Shown in pieces: positions 42,976 to 53,054 of a DNA stretch of 64,000 bases (position 1 is its first letter; each line of letters opens with the position of its first letter). A program made the position numbers and the translations under genes. The notes below the pieces were generated by a model that worked only from the letters and a program-made list of their open reading frames with translations, made no database searches and had not been told where the DNA came from. The DNA is from Trebonia kvetii (GTDB lineage: Bacteria > Actinomycetota > Actinomycetes > Streptosporangiales > Streptosporangiaceae): contig NZ_RPFW01000002.1 in assembly GCF_007827045.1 (NCBI RefSeq), forward strand, positions 62,001-126,000. The letters are read 5' to 3'.

Positions 42976-44583
42976 CTACAGCCTGCGCCAGGTGCGGCCG
43001 TCGCGGGCCATCATCGCGTCCGCGGACGCGGGCCCGGCCGAGCCTGACCCGTACTGCTCCGGCTTGGTGTTCTCGGCCCAGAACTGCTCGATCGGGTCCA
43101 GGATGCGCCAGGACAGTTCGACCTCTTCCTGGCGCGGGAACAGTGGCGGATCGCCGATGAGCACGTCGAGGATCAGCCGCTCGTAGGCCTCGGGCGAGGA
43201 CTCGGTGAACGACTCGCCGTAGGCGAAGTCCATGTTCACGTCGCGGACCTCCATCGCCGAGCCCGGCACCTTGGAGCCGAACCGCACGGTGACGCCCTCG
43301 TCCGGCTGGACGCGGATCACCAGCATGTTCTTGCCGAGTTCCTTGGTGTCGGTGGCCGCGAACGGCAGGTGCGGCGCCCGCTGGAAGATCAGCGCGATCT
43401 CGGTCATCCGCCGGGTGAGCCGCTTGCCGGTGCGCAGGTAGAACGGGACACCCGCCCAGCGCCGCGTGTCGACGGACAGCCGCACGGCGGCGTAAGTCTC
43501 GGTCCTTGAGTCGGCGGGGATGCCCTCCTCCTCCAGGTAACCAACCACCTGGCGGCCGCCCTGCCAGCCGGCCGAGTACTGGCCGCGCGCCGTCCCCTGG
43601 GCGAGGTCGGCGGGCAACCGGACGGCGGACAGGATCTTCTCCTTCTCCTGGCGCAGCGAGTCGGCGTCGAACGACACCGGCTCCTCCATCGCGGTCAGCG
43701 CTAGCAGCTGCAGCAGGTGGTTCTGGATGACATCGCGGGCGGCGCCGATCCCGTCGTAGTACCCGGCGCGGCCGCCGATCCCGATGTCCTCGGACATGGT
43801 GATCTGCACGTGGTCCACGTAGCCGCGGTTCCAGATCGGCTCATACAGCGAGTTGGCGAAGCGGAGCGCCAGGATGTTCTGGACGGTCTCCTTGCCCAGG
43901 TAGTGGTCGATGCGGAACACCGAGTGGGCGGGGAAGACCGCGTCCACGATGTCGTTGAGCTCCTTGGCCGTCTCCAGGTCGCGCCCGAACGGCTTCTCGA
44001 TCACGACCCGGCGCCACGGCGTGTGTCCCGCTTCGTCGGCGGGCCCGGGATCGGACAGGCCCGACCGCTTGAGCTGCTCCACCACAGTGGGGAAGAACTT
44101 CGGCGGTATGGACAGGTAGAACGCGTAGTTGCCGCCGGTGCCGCGCTCGTGGTCCAGCTGGCGGACGGTCTCCGCCAGCTGGTCGAACGCGGCGTCGTCG
44201 GTGAACTCGCCGGGGACGAACCGCACGCCCTCCTGGAGTTGCTGCCACACCGTCTCACGGAACGGGGTGCGCGCGTGCTCCTTGACCGACTCATAGGTGA
44301 TCTGCTGGAAGTCCTCGTGCTCCCAGTCCCTGCGGGCGAAGCCGACCAGCGAGAATCCGGGCGGCAGCAGGCCCCGGTTGGCCAGGTCGTACAGGGCGGG
44401 CATGAGCTTCTTGCGCGCCAGGTCTCCGGTGACACCGAACATCACCATGACGCACGGGCCGGCGACCCGCGGGATCCGGCGGTCTCGCGGGTCGCGCAAC
44501 GGATTGACGGGGTCGCCCGACGCCGCGATCACCCCCGGGTTCGCCGGCGCCGGCCCCCGGGTGCCGGCGTTCGGCACGTCCAT
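42976..44583 (-). CDS. zwf: Glucose-6-phosphate 1-dehydrogenase
   Basis: This 535-residue enzyme has the NADP-binding start MFGVTGDLARKKLMPALYDL (residues about 47-66) and the active-site signature RIDHYLGKETVQNILAL with the catalytic His. It oxidises glucose 6-phosphate to the lactone and makes NADPH. ATG 44583 has AGGAGG eight bases upstream; the first 40 residues are a family-variable extension. It lies 35 bases after tal and eight before opcA, the standard actinobacterial order. Confidence 0.96.
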   Translation of the reverse strand: MDVPNAGTRGPAPANPGVIAASGDPVNPLRDPRDRRIPRVAGPCVMVMFGVTGDLARKKLMPALYDLANRGLLPPGFSLVGFARRDWEHEDFQQITYESVKEHARTPFRETVWQQLQEGVRFVPGEFTDDAAFDQLAETVRQLDHERGTGGNYAFYLSIPPKFFPTVVEQLKRSGLSDPGPADEAGHTPWRRVVIEKPFGRDLETAKELNDIVDAVFPAHSVFRIDHYLGKETVQNILALRFANSLYEPIWNRGYVDHVQITMSEDIGIGGRAGYYDGIGAARDVIQNHLLQLLALTAMEEPVSFDADSLRQEKEKILSAVRLPADLAQGTARGQYSAGWQGGRQVVGYLEEEGIPADSRTETYAAVRLSVDTRRWAGVPFYLRTGKRLTRRMTEIALIFQRAPHLPFAATDTKELGKNMLVIRVQPDEGVTVRFGSKVPGSAMEVRDVNMDFAYGESFTESSPEAYERLILDVLIGDPPLFPRQEEVELSWRILDPIEQFWAENTKPEQYGSGSAGPASADAMMARDGRTWRRL

Positions 44584-44618
44584 AAGCGGATCCTCCTGTA
44601 GGTCCTAGCCCGATCCGG

Positions 44619-45725
44619 TTACGAGTTCAGGTTGAGCTCGTTCTTGATGGTGGCGAGCATCTCGCCCCACGAGACCTCGAACTTCGAGACGCCCTCGTCC
44701 TCGAGAACCTTGGTCACGTCGTCGTAGCTGATGCCGAGCGCCTCAAGCTTGGCGAACAGCGCCCGGGACTCGTCGTAGGTGCCGTGCACGGTGTCGCCCT
44801 GCAGCACGCCGTGGTCCTGGGTGGCGTGCAGCGTCGCTTCCGGCATGGTGTTGACCGTGTCGGCGGCCACCAGGTTGACCACGTAGAGCGTGTCGGGCAG
44901 CGACGGGTCCTTCGTTGAGGTCGAGGCCCACAGCGGCCGCTGCACCTTCGCGCCCTTGGCGGCGAGCGCCTGCCAGCGCGGGGTGTCCAGCTTCTGCTCG
45001 TACAGCTCGTAGGCGAGCCGCGCGTTGGCGATCGCCGCCTTGCTCTTCAGCGCCAGCGCCTCTGGGGTGCCGATGGCCGTCAGGCGCTTGTCGACCTCGG
45101 TGTCCACCCGGGACACGAAGAACGACGCGACCGACGCGATCGTCGCGATGTCGTGCCCGTTCTCCACGGCCTGCTCGAGGCCGGCCAGGTAGGCGTCGAT
45201 GACCTCGCCGTAGCGCTCGAGTGAGAAGATCAGCGTCACGTTGACGGAGATGCCCTGCGCCAGCGTCGCGGTGATCGCGGGGATGCCCGCGGCGGTCGCC
45301 GGGATCTTGATGAACACGTTCGGCCGGTCGACCAGCCACCATAGCTGGCGAGCCTCGGCGACGGTCTTCTCCGTGTCGAGGGCGAGGCGCGGGTCGACCT
45401 CGATGGACACCCGCCCGTCGACGCCGCCGGAGGCGTCGTAGACCGGGCGGAGCACGTCCGCGCCCCAGCGGATGTCATAGGTGGTGATCATCCGGGACGC
45501 CTCCTCGACGGTGACGCCGCGGATGGCCAGGTCCTTGATCTGGTCGTCATACGCGTTGCCCTTGGCGAGCGCGTTGGCGAAGATGGTGGGGTTGGAGGTC
45601 ACGCCCCGCACATGGAAGTCCCTGACCAGGGACTCCAGGTTGCCGGAGCGCAGCCGCTCCCTGCTGATGTCGTCGAGCCAGACCGACACGCCGGCCTGGG
45701 TGAGTTCCCCGAGTACGTCAGTCAT
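44619..45725 (-). CDS. tal: Transaldolase
   Basis: This 368-residue protein is the long, actinobacterial type of transaldolase. The Schiff-base lysine is in [13 protein letters not shown], and [17 protein letters not shown] and [18 protein letters not shown] are typical blocks. It transfers dihydroxyacetone units between sugar phosphates in the pentose phosphate pathway. It lies 60 bases after tkt and shares the operon with zwf. ATG 45725 follows GGAAGGAA. Confidence 0.96.
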   Translation of the reverse strand: MTDVLGELTQAGVSVWLDDISRERLRSGNLESLVRDFHVRGVTSNPTIFANALAKGNAYDDQIKDLAIRGVTVEEASRMITTYDIRWGADVLRPVYDASGGVDGRVSIEVDPRLALDTEKTVAEARQLWWLVDRPNVFIKIPATAAGIPAITATLAQGISVNVTLIFSLERYGEVIDAYLAGLEQAVENGHDIATIASVASFFVSRVDTEVDKRLTAIGTPEALALKSKAAIANARLAYELYEQKLDTPRWQALAAKGAKVQRPLWASTSTKDPSLPDTLYVVNLVAADTVNTMPEATLHATQDHGVLQGDTVHGTYDESRALFAKLEALGISYDDVTKVLEDEGVSKFEVSWGEMLATIKNELNLNS

Positions 45726-45785
45726 TGTGACCGCGTTCCTTCCGTCTCTAGCTTTTCTGAGGCACTGGGTCTGCGGGCTTCGCGC

Positions 45786-47861
45786 TCAGCCCCGCGCCTT
45801 CGCGATGGAGGTCCTCGCGGCGGCCGCGACGGCCTCCGCGGTGATGCCGAATTCCTTGTAGAGCACCGACTCCGCGGCGGAAGCACCGTAGTGGTCGATG
45901 CCGACTGACTCACCGGCGTCGCCGACGAACAGCTTCCACGGGGGAGTGATGCCCGCCTCGACCGAGACCCGGGCCCGGATCGCCATCGGAAGCACCTCCT
46001 CTTGGTAGGAAGCGTCCTGCTCCTTGAACCATTCCACGCACGGCATCGACACAACCCGCGCCGAGATGCCGTCCGCGGCGAGCAGTTCCCGTGCCGCCAC
46101 GGCGATCTGTACCTCGGAGCCGGTCCCGATCAGGATCACGTCAGAACCGTCAGCGAGCACGTACGCGCCACGGGCGACGCCCGCGGCCGAAGCGAACTCG
46201 GTCCGGTCGAACGTCGGCATGTTCTGTCGCGACAGGCACAGGCCGGCCGGGCGGTCGGTCTTCTCCAGGATCGTCTTCCACGCGATCGCCGTTTCATTCG
46301 CGTCACCGGGGCGGACCACGTCGAGGCCGGGGATGTTCCGCAGCGACCACAGGTGCTCCACCGGCTGGTGCGTCGGGCCGTCCTCGCCCAGGCCGATGGA
46401 GTCGTGCGTCCACACGTACGTGACCGGCTGCTCCATCAGCGCGGCCAGCCGCACCGCGCCGCGCATGTAGTCACTGAACTGCAGGAACGTGCCGCCGTAG
46501 GGGCGGGTGAGGCCGGAAAGCACGATGCCGTTCAGGATGGCGCCCATGCCGTGCTCCCGGATGCCGAAGTGCAGCGTCCGCCCGTAGGGGTTGCCCGGCC
46601 ACATCGCGGACTGGCGGTTGGCCGGGAGGAAGGACGGCTCGCCCTTCATCGTGGTGAGGTTGGACTCGGCCAGGTCGGCCGAGCCGCCCCACAGTTCAGG
46701 CAGCACCGGCGCGAGCGCGCTCAGCACCTCGCCCGACGCCTTCCGGGTGGCGATGCCCTTGGCATCGGCGGGGAACTCCGGCAGGGCGGCTCCCCAGCCC
46801 TCGGGAAGGGAACGGGAGGACAGCCGGGCGAAGAGACGACCCCGTTCCGGATTGGCCTCTTCCCAGTCCGCGAACGATGCGTCCCACTCCGCGTGCAGCG
46901 CCTTGCCCCTGGCGGCGACCTCGCGGGCGCGGTGCAGCGCCTCTTCCTCGACAGGGAAGGTCACGGCCGGGTCGAAGCCGAGGATCTCCTTGGTCGCCTT
47001 GACCTCGGGCTCGCCGAGCGCGGAGCCGTGTGCGGCCCCGGTGTTCTGCTTGTTCGGCGCGGGCCAGCCGATGATCGTGCGCAGCACGATGAAGGACGGC
47101 TTGTCGGTGACGGCCTTGGCAGCCTCGAGCGCGTCGTACAGCGCTTGGGCGTTCTCCTGGTAGCCGCTGTCGGTCACCCAGGAGACGTGCTGCACGTGCC
47201 AGCCGTACGCCTCGTAGCGGGCGCCGACGTCCTCGGACTTGGCGACTACCGTGTCGTCCTCGATCGAGATGTGGTTGTCGTCGTAGATGACAACCAGGTT
47301 GCCGAGCTCCTGCACCGCGGCGATCGCGGACGCCTCGTGGGTGATGCCCTCTTCGATGTCGCCATCGGAGACTATCGAGTAGACGAAGTGGTCAAAGGGC
47401 GACTCTCCGGGCGCGGCATCGGGGTCGAGCAGCCCGCGCTCGCGGCGCGCCGCCATCGCCATGCCGACCGCGTTGCCCAGGCCCTGGCCGAGCGGGCCGG
47501 TCGTGGTCTCGACGCCCGCGGTCAGCCCGTGCTCGGGATGGCCGGGGGTGATCGAGCCCCAGGTGCGGAAGGCCTTCAGGTCGTCGAGCGAAACCGCGTA
47601 CCCAGACAGGTACAGCTGGATGTACAGGGTCAGCGAGGAGTGGCCGCAGGACAGCACGAACCGGTCCCTGCCCGGCCACTTCGGGTCGGCCGGGTCGTGC
47701 CGGAGCACCCGCTGGTAGAGCAGGTAGGCGGCGGGCGCAAGGGACATCGCGGTGCCGGGGTGACCGTTGCCCGCCTTCTGCACGGCGTCCATCGCGAGGA
47801 CGCGGACCAGGTCGACGGCCCGCTTGTCCGCGGCCGTCCAGTCAAGGGCGTGGTTGCTCAC
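45786..47861 (-). CDS. tkt: Transketolase
   Basis: This 691-residue thiamine-diphosphate enzyme has the N-terminal block [19 protein letters not shown], the TPP/Mg motif [15 protein letters not shown], and the pyrimidine-domain block [20 protein letters not shown]. It moves two-carbon units in the pentose phosphate pathway. It is the first gene of the operon, so control of the region upstream controls all five. The start is GTG 47861, with a weak ribosome-binding site. Two DasR-like palindromes lie about 200 bases upstream. Confidence 0.96.
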   Translation of the reverse strand: MSNHALDWTAADKRAVDLVRVLAMDAVQKAGNGHPGTAMSLAPAAYLLYQRVLRHDPADPKWPGRDRFVLSCGHSSLTLYIQLYLSGYAVSLDDLKAFRTWGSITPGHPEHGLTAGVETTTGPLGQGLGNAVGMAMAARRERGLLDPDAAPGESPFDHFVYSIVSDGDIEEGITHEASAIAAVQELGNLVVIYDDNHISIEDDTVVAKSEDVGARYEAYGWHVQHVSWVTDSGYQENAQALYDALEAAKAVTDKPSFIVLRTIIGWPAPNKQNTGAAHGSALGEPEVKATKEILGFDPAVTFPVEEEALHRAREVAARGKALHAEWDASFADWEEANPERGRLFARLSSRSLPEGWGAALPEFPADAKGIATRKASGEVLSALAPVLPELWGGSADLAESNLTTMKGEPSFLPANRQSAMWPGNPYGRTLHFGIREHGMGAILNGIVLSGLTRPYGGTFLQFSDYMRGAVRLAALMEQPVTYVWTHDSIGLGEDGPTHQPVEHLWSLRNIPGLDVVRPGDANETAIAWKTILEKTDRPAGLCLSRQNMPTFDRTEFASAAGVARGAYVLADGSDVILIGTGSEVQIAVAARELLAADGISARVVSMPCVEWFKEQDASYQEEVLPMAIRARVSVEAGITPPWKLFVGDAGESVGIDHYGASAAESVLYKEFGITAEAVAAAARTSIAKARG

Positions 47862-48056
47862 CGTTATGTCACAGATCCCTTCTGCACGACTTCTTCTCTG
47901 GCGTCCGCCTGGTAACGGCGGAAAGGCTCGAGTGCGCGGCGGAACGCGGGCACGGCGAAGTCCCCCGTGGCCACCATGCCACGTTGAAGAGCCTATCCCG
48001 ACACGCTAGCGGCGCAACGGCCGGGGAGACCGTTTATACAAGGTTCACCGGATCTT

Positions 48057-48091
48057 TGGTCTAGACCACCTAACGCCACCGGTCTAGACCA
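48057..48091. promoter_or_regulatory. Two DasR/GntR-like palindromes
   Basis: TGGTCTAGACCA (48057-48068) and CGGTCTAGACCA (48080-48091) share the perfect 10-base palindrome GGTCTAGACC, centred 23 bases apart, close to two helical turns. This matches the known core of DasR responsive elements (GntR/HutC family, GlcNAc-phosphate responsive) in streptomycetes. They sit between divergent tkt and prsW-like genes. No dasR gene is in the window. Confidence 0.7.
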
Positions 48092-48169
48092 ATTTATATG
48101 CGCGCCGCGTGCTGTCACCGGGTTGCCGCGCACCCGGTGACGGCGGGCCTGGACAGTATGCTTCCGCCT

Positions 48170-49405
48170 ATGACCGACTCATGGCGGGATCCCCAGGCGA
48201 TCCTCGCCGGCCGTCCCCCGGGCCGGACGCCTGTCGGATTCATCGTCGGCATCGCGGTCACCGCGACCTGCGCGATCGTCGCGCTTGGCATCGACGCGAC
48301 GCAGTCCTTCACCGCGGGCGAGGGCGCCACGCCGTTCGCCATCGCGCTGCCGCTCGCCCTGCTGCCCGTGCCGCTGCTCGTGGCGCTCGTGCTGTGGATG
48401 GACAGGCTCGAGCCGGAACCGCGTGCCAACCTGGCCTTCGCCTTCGGCTGGGGCGCCGGGATCGCCGCGCTGACCGCGCTGATCGTCAACACCGCCGACC
48501 TGGAGTACGTCACCATGCCCGCGCTCGGCGCGACGAACGGTGAGTACGTGGCGGCCACGTTCGGCGCGCCGGTCGTCGAGGAGACGCTGAAGGGCCTGGT
48601 CCTCATCGGCCTGCTGTGGCGCCGTCGCGCCGAGATCGACGGACCGACCGACGGCATCATCTACGCGGCCATGGTCGGCCTCGGCTTCGCGATGATCGAG
48701 AACGTCGGGTACTACATCAACGCGTTCGTCACACCGGAACGCGGCGGCATCGAGCTGCTCGGCTACACGTTCGTGCTGCGCGGCCTGGTCTCGCCGCTGC
48801 TGCACCCGATATTCACCTCGATGACCGGGCTCGGCGTCGCCTACGCGGCGAGCCGCAGGGGCGGCGCGCCGTGGGCGGTGGGGCTCGGCCTGCTCGCGGC
48901 GATGATCCTGCACGGCACCTGGAACGGCCTGTCGCTGTACGGCACGGCGGGCCTGGTGGCGGCCTACCTGATCATGTCTTGCGTGCTCGTCGCGCTGCTG
49001 GTGATCCTGGTCGCCGACAGGCGCCGGATGATCGGCCTGATCCGGCACTGCCTGCCTGGCTACGAGCGGACCGGGCTGATCACCGACGACGACATCGCGA
49101 TGCTCGCCTCGCTGCGCGAGCGGCGCCTCGCCCGCGCCTGGGCGCGCGGCATCGGCGGCCTTGGCGCCTCCGCCGCGATGTCTGACTACCAGCTCGCCGC
49201 GACCGAACTCGCCCTGGCCCGCGCCAAGGCCGACCGCGGCGTGCTCGACTTCAACGCGTTCGCCGCCCGCGAGCACTCACTGCTGTCCCTGATGGCCGTC
49301 GCCAGGCGCGCCTTCGCCCAGCGGGTTCCCGGCCACGCGCCCGTCTCGCCCGCCCCCTGGGCGGCGTCCGCCACCGCCTTCACCCAGGACCAGCACTCCG
49401 CCTGA
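48170..49405 (+). CDS. PrsW-type intramembrane metalloprotease
   Basis: This 411-residue membrane protein has about eight to nine helices and the PrsW (CPBP-superfamily-like) motifs: PVVEETLKGLVLIGLLW (EExxK), GFAMIENVGYYINA, LHPIFTSMTGLGVAYA and MILHGTWNGLSLYG. The Glu and His residues should bind the catalytic metal within the bilayer. PrsW in Bacillus cleaves an anti-sigma factor; the target here is unknown. ATG 48170 is preferred over ATG 48098, whose first 24 codons look unconserved. It is divergent from tkt with DasR-like sites between. Confidence 0.88.
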   Translation: MTDSWRDPQAILAGRPPGRTPVGFIVGIAVTATCAIVALGIDATQSFTAGEGATPFAIALPLALLPVPLLVALVLWMDRLEPEPRANLAFAFGWGAGIAALTALIVNTADLEYVTMPALGATNGEYVAATFGAPVVEETLKGLVLIGLLWRRRAEIDGPTDGIIYAAMVGLGFAMIENVGYYINAFVTPERGGIELLGYTFVLRGLVSPLLHPIFTSMTGLGVAYAASRRGGAPWAVGLGLLAAMILHGTWNGLSLYGTAGLVAAYLIMSCVLVALLVILVADRRRMIGLIRHCLPGYERTGLITDDDIAMLASLRERRLARAWARGIGGLGASAAMSDYQLAATELALARAKADRGVLDFNAFAAREHSLLSLMAVARRAFAQRVPGHAPVSPAPWAASATAFTQDQHSA

Positions 49406-49432
49406 GGCGCGCCTTCCCGCCGTGCCGCCAGG

Positions 49433-50197
49433 TCACGAGCTGTCGGCGGACCTCGCAAGCTCGCGCAGCCGCGCGAGCGTGTCCCCCGGGCGGCCGGCCA
49501 GTACCCGCACCGCCGGAAGCAGCACGCCAATTTCCCTGGCTTCGCTCGCGGCGGCACTGACCGCGCTCGCGGTGGCCGACGACAACACGATGAGGGTCGC
49601 CCCGGTCTCCGCCGCGATGGCGATGACCTCGGCTGCGGGCAGATCGGCGGCCAGGTGGTGCACCTGCCAGTGGTCCTCGCGCAGGCAGGCCGCCGCCATC
49701 AAGGCCGGAAGCGCGTGCCGCTCGCCCGGTGGCGTCGCGGTCACCGCGACGCCCCGGGGGCGGCCCTGCGGCTGGTGCACCCTGGTGGCGATGAGCCGCT
49801 CGCAGATCGCGGTCGCTCGGTGCTCGGCGGCGATCGACACCTGTCCGGTGGCCCACCCCGCGCCGAGCCGGCGCAGCGCCGGGGCGATCACCTGATCGCA
49901 CAGCACGCTCAGCGGCACCCCAGGGTCAAGGCGCGCCAGGTCATGCCTGGCCTGCGCCTCGTCCCCCGCCGCGAGGGCCGCGTATAGCCGGTCCGCCTGC
50001 GCCGCCCAGTTCCTGACCCGGACCTCGCGCGGCGGCTCGTCGCCCGCCGCCCGCAGTGCGGCGAGCTCGCGAACGTCGCTTTCGTCCACCTCGTAGCCGC
50101 GTGGCGTCTTGCGCGCGGGCAGCGTGCCCTGGCGCACCCAGCCGTAGGCGGTCTGGTAGTGCACGCCGAGCGTCTCGGCCGCATCACGTAGCTGCAT
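49433..50197 (-). CDS. CarH/LitR-like B12-binding photoreceptor repressor
   Basis: This 254-residue protein has an N-terminal MerR-type helix-turn-helix (residues 1-47: LRDAAETLGVHYQTAYGWVR, PRGYEVDESDVREL) and a C-terminal cobalamin-binding region. The light-sensing helical-bundle signature W-x9-EH is intact (W115 in GAGWATGQV, E125-H126 in AEHRAT), and PPGERHALP supplies the ExH lower-axial ligand (E159, H161). In CarH, adenosyl-B12 binds these residues in the dark, forming a DNA-bound tetramer that light breaks apart. The divergent lipid operon and AT-rich direct repeats in the shared gap fit such a regulator. No carotenoid gene is adjacent. Confidence 0.82.
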   Translation of the reverse strand: MQLRDAAETLGVHYQTAYGWVRQGTLPARKTPRGYEVDESDVRELAALRAAGDEPPREVRVRNWAAQADRLYAALAAGDEAQARHDLARLDPGVPLSVLCDQVIAPALRRLGAGWATGQVSIAAEHRATAICERLIATRVHQPQGRPRGVAVTATPPGERHALPALMAAACLREDHWQVHHLAADLPAAEVIAIAAETGATLIVLSSATASAVSAAASEAREIGVLLPAVRVLAGRPGDTLARLRELARSADSS

Positions 50198-50218
50198 GGC
50201 GTCCTTCCCAACTCCAGC

Positions 50219-50249
50219 TTTTAGTGTAGTTTAGTATTGATTAAATGTC
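50219..50249. promoter_or_regulatory. Direct-repeat operator of the light operon
   Basis: AT-rich sequence between the divergent regulator and operon contains TTTAGTGTAG and TTTAGTATTG in tandem (50220 and 50230) followed by a weaker ATTAAATG unit at 50240, with a 10-base period. CarH-type repressors bind tandem direct repeats overlapping the promoter, so this is the expected operator. It also holds TATTGAT-like promoter sequence. Binding is inferred. Confidence 0.5.
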
Positions 50250-50274
50250 GCGGACCGAAGGAGGCGGCACGGAT

Positions 50275-51780
50275 ATGGGACTCACGTACTCAAGTGTGGT
50301 GCTCGCGGAGCCCGCTGAGGTGTTCGCCTGGCACACCCGGCCGGGGGCCATCACGCGCCTGATGCCGCCATGGCAGCCGGCGCGCGTGGCGCGGGAGGCA
50401 CCTTCGGTCCGCGATGGGCGGGCGGTGCTGATACTGCCAGGCGGCCTGCGCTGGGTGGCCGGCCACGACCCGGACGCCTACCAGGCCGGGCGCCAGTTCG
50501 CTGACGAGCTGCTGCCACCGCTCGGGACCGCGCTCCGCTGGCGGCACGCCCACCTGTTCGCGCCAGGAAGCGCCGGCGGCACCCTGATGACCGATGTCGT
50601 CTCCACGCCGGTTCCCGCGTGGGCGCTGCGGTCGATGTTCGGTTACCGGCACCGGCAGCTCGCGGCAGACCTGGCCGCGCACGCTCGGGCCGCCGCACTG
50701 TGCCCGCGGCCGCTGACGATCGCGCTGACCGGGTCGGGCGGTGTGGTCGGCACCGCGCTCGCCGCGCTGCTGACGACCGGAGGCCACCGGGTGATCCGGC
50801 TGGTCCGCCGGCCCGCCCGCGATGACGACGAGCGTGAGTGGCGGCCTGACGCTCCAAACCCGGGTCTGCTAGCCGGTGCGGACGCGGTAATCCACCTCGC
50901 GGGCGCCCCGATCGGCGGCCGCTTCACCCCGGAGCGCAAGAGCGAGATCTGGTCGAGCAGGATCGGCCCGACTCGTGCGCTCGCCGCGCTGGCGGCCAGG
51001 TCAACGGGAGGCATTGGCGCCTTCGTGACGGCGTCGGCGGCGGGGTTCTACGGCGCCGACCGCGGCGACGAGATCCTGACCGAGGACAGCGGCCGAGGCG
51101 AGGGGTTCCTGGCCGACGTAGCCGCCGCCTGGGAGGACGCGGCGACCCCCGCCGCGGCGGCGGGAATCAGATCCGTCCAGGTGCGCACCGGCATCGTGCA
51201 GACCCCGCGCGGCGGCATGCTGCGGCTGCTCCGCCCGCTGTTCGCCGCGGGGCTCGGCGGCCCGATCGGCGACGGCACAGGGTGGCTTCCCTGGATCGAG
51301 ATCGACGACCTGCTGGACATCTACCTACGCGCGGTCACTGATCCCGCCATGGCCGGACCGGTGAACGCGGTGGCACCTGCGCAGGCACGGAACGCCGACT
51401 ACGCGCGCACCCTGGGCCACGTGCTCGGCAGGCCGGCGCTGGTCCCGGTCCCCGCCACCGGGCCGCGGCTGATGCTCGGCGCCGAGGGAGCCAGGGAACT
51501 GGCGACGGCGAGCCAGCGCGTCCAGCCGGCGGTGCTGGCCGCTGCAGGCCACCCGTTCCGGTACCCGGGCCTTGAGGGTGCGCTGCGGCACGTCCTCGGC
51601 CGCGACCGCGACGGCGAGGTACCTCGCCGTCCGCCAGCCAGCGTGCCGGGCAACCGTCACGCCCGACTCAAGCAGCACCAATCTGAAGACCGGCGGCCAT
51701 CGAATGAAGGCGCGTGGCTACCACGAGGAAGACGGGCGGGAGATCACATGACAGCTGGGGATGAGCGGTGGAAAGGGTGA
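50275..51780 (+). CDS. SRPBCC + TIGR01777 epimerase-like protein
   Basis: This 501-residue protein starts with an SRPBCC ligand-binding domain (about residues 1-140, with SMFGYRHRQLAADL at its end) and continues with a TIGR01777 SDR-type domain (LTIALTGSGGVVGTALAALL, AVIHLAGAPIGGR, AFVTASAAGFYG, WIEIDDLLDIY). The SDR part has an altered Gly motif. In light- or singlet-oxygen-induced lipid clusters such proteins precede an amine-oxidase-like flavoprotein. About 35 C-terminal residues (from LKQHQSED) are an unconserved tail. AGGAGG precedes ATG 50275; ATG 50245 is possible but less likely. Confidence 0.82.
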   Translation: MGLTYSSVVLAEPAEVFAWHTRPGAITRLMPPWQPARVAREAPSVRDGRAVLILPGGLRWVAGHDPDAYQAGRQFADELLPPLGTALRWRHAHLFAPGSAGGTLMTDVVSTPVPAWALRSMFGYRHRQLAADLAAHARAAALCPRPLTIALTGSGGVVGTALAALLTTGGHRVIRLVRRPARDDDEREWRPDAPNPGLLAGADAVIHLAGAPIGGRFTPERKSEIWSSRIGPTRALAALAARSTGGIGAFVTASAAGFYGADRGDEILTEDSGRGEGFLADVAAAWEDAATPAAAAGIRSVQVRTGIVQTPRGGMLRLLRPLFAAGLGGPIGDGTGWLPWIEIDDLLDIYLRAVTDPAMAGPVNAVAPAQARNADYARTLGHVLGRPALVPVPATGPRLMLGAEGARELATASQRVQPAVLAAAGHPFRYPGLEGALRHVLGRDRDGEVPRRPPASVPGNRHARLKQHQSEDRRPSNEGAWLPRGRRAGDHMTAGDERWKG

Positions 51781-53054
51781 CCGGACGCAGGATCGCCGTC
51801 ATCGGGGGCGGCATCAGCGGGCTCACGGCAGGCTACATCCTGTCGCGCACCGACGAGGTGACCCTTTTCGAGGCCGCCGTCCGGCTCGGCGGGCACGCCG
51901 ACACGCATCTGGCCGCGCTGTCCGGCGGCCGGCGGGTACCCGTGGACACTGGGTTCATCGTTTACAACGAGCGGACGTACCCGCTGCTGACCCGGCTGTT
52001 CGCCGAGCTCGACGTGGCGACGCAGGCCGCGGAGATGAGCATGTCGGTCAGCTGCTCCGCCTGTGGCGTGCAGTACGCGGGCAAACGCGGCCTGGCCGGG
52101 GTCGGCGCGGGCCTGCCCGGGGGCGGCCAGCGGTACCTGCGGATGCTCGCCGACGTTCCGAGGTTCCACCGGGCTGGCCGCCGGCTGCTGGCGGCGGGTG
52201 CGGCTGGGCAAGTGCCGGCCGACGGCCCTTCGCTCGGCGATTTCCTGCGCGAAGGCGGCTTCTCTGCGTACTTCACGGAGCACTTCGCTGCGCCGCTCGT
52301 CGCGGCGGTGTGGTCGTGCCCGCAGGGCCTGGCCCTGGCATATCCGGCCGGGTACCTGTTCGCCTTCCTCGCCAACCACGGCATGCTGTCGGTCTCGGGG
52401 TCGCCGCAGTGGCGGACGGTGACCGGCGGGTCCCGGCGCTACGTCGAGCGGATCGCGGCCACGCTTGCGCGGGTGCGGCTGTCGTCCCCGGTGCTTTCGG
52501 TCCGCCGCCACCCCGACGGGGTCACGGTGCGGGACGCCTCAGGCGCCGAGCTCGACTTCGACGCGGTGGTCATCGCCACCCACCCCGATCAGGCGCTGCG
52601 GCTACTCGACCCGCCCACCGAGGCGGAACGGTCGGTGCTCGGCGCGTTCCGCTACACGCCCAACCAGGCGGTACTGCACACGGACGCCCGGCTGCTGCCG
52701 GCGCGTGCGGCGGTCCGCGCAGCCTGGAACTACACCCTCAGCTGCGATGACGGGCAAGCCTCGGTACCAGCCCGGGTCAGCTATTACCTGAATCGGCTGC
52801 AGGGCCTGCCGCCGGACCAGGACTATATCGTCACGCTTGGCGGCAGCCGGGACGTCGACCCGTCGCGCGTCATTGCCGTGATGGACTATGACCATCCGGC
52901 CTACACCGCCGAGTCGGTCGCCGCGCAGGCTCGGCTACCTGGCCTGAACACCTCGGTCACGGCGTTCGCTGGCGCCTACCACGGCTGGGGTTTCCACGAG
53001 GACGGCTGCCGGGCAGGCGCGGCCGCCGCGCTAGCCCTGGGCGGTGTCTGGTGA
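51777..53054 (+). CDS. FAD-dependent amine-oxidase-like protein
   Basis: This 425-residue flavoprotein has the dinucleotide motif IAVIGGGISGLTAGYILS, then RLGGHADTH and VPVDTGFIVYNERTYP, and ends GWGFHEDGCRAGAAAALA. It matches the Rv0449c-like family encoded next to DUF1365 and cyclopropane synthase genes. It probably oxidises or isomerises a lipid or acyl chain with FAD. GTG 51777 overlaps the stop of the upstream gene (GTGA), fitting the pattern in this operon; GTG 51768 is an alternative. Confidence 0.85.
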   Translation: MTGRRIAVIGGGISGLTAGYILSRTDEVTLFEAAVRLGGHADTHLAALSGGRRVPVDTGFIVYNERTYPLLTRLFAELDVATQAAEMSMSVSCSACGVQYAGKRGLAGVGAGLPGGGQRYLRMLADVPRFHRAGRRLLAAGAAGQVPADGPSLGDFLREGGFSAYFTEHFAAPLVAAVWSCPQGLALAYPAGYLFAFLANHGMLSVSGSPQWRTVTGGSRRYVERIAATLARVRLSSPVLSVRRHPDGVTVRDASGAELDFDAVVIATHPDQALRLLDPPTEAERSVLGAFRYTPNQAVLHTDARLLPARAAVRAAWNYTLSCDDGQASVPARVSYYLNRLQGLPPDQDYIVTLGGSRDVDPSRVIAVMDYDHPAYTAESVAAQARLPGLNTSVTAFAGAYHGWGFHEDGCRAGAAAALALGGVW

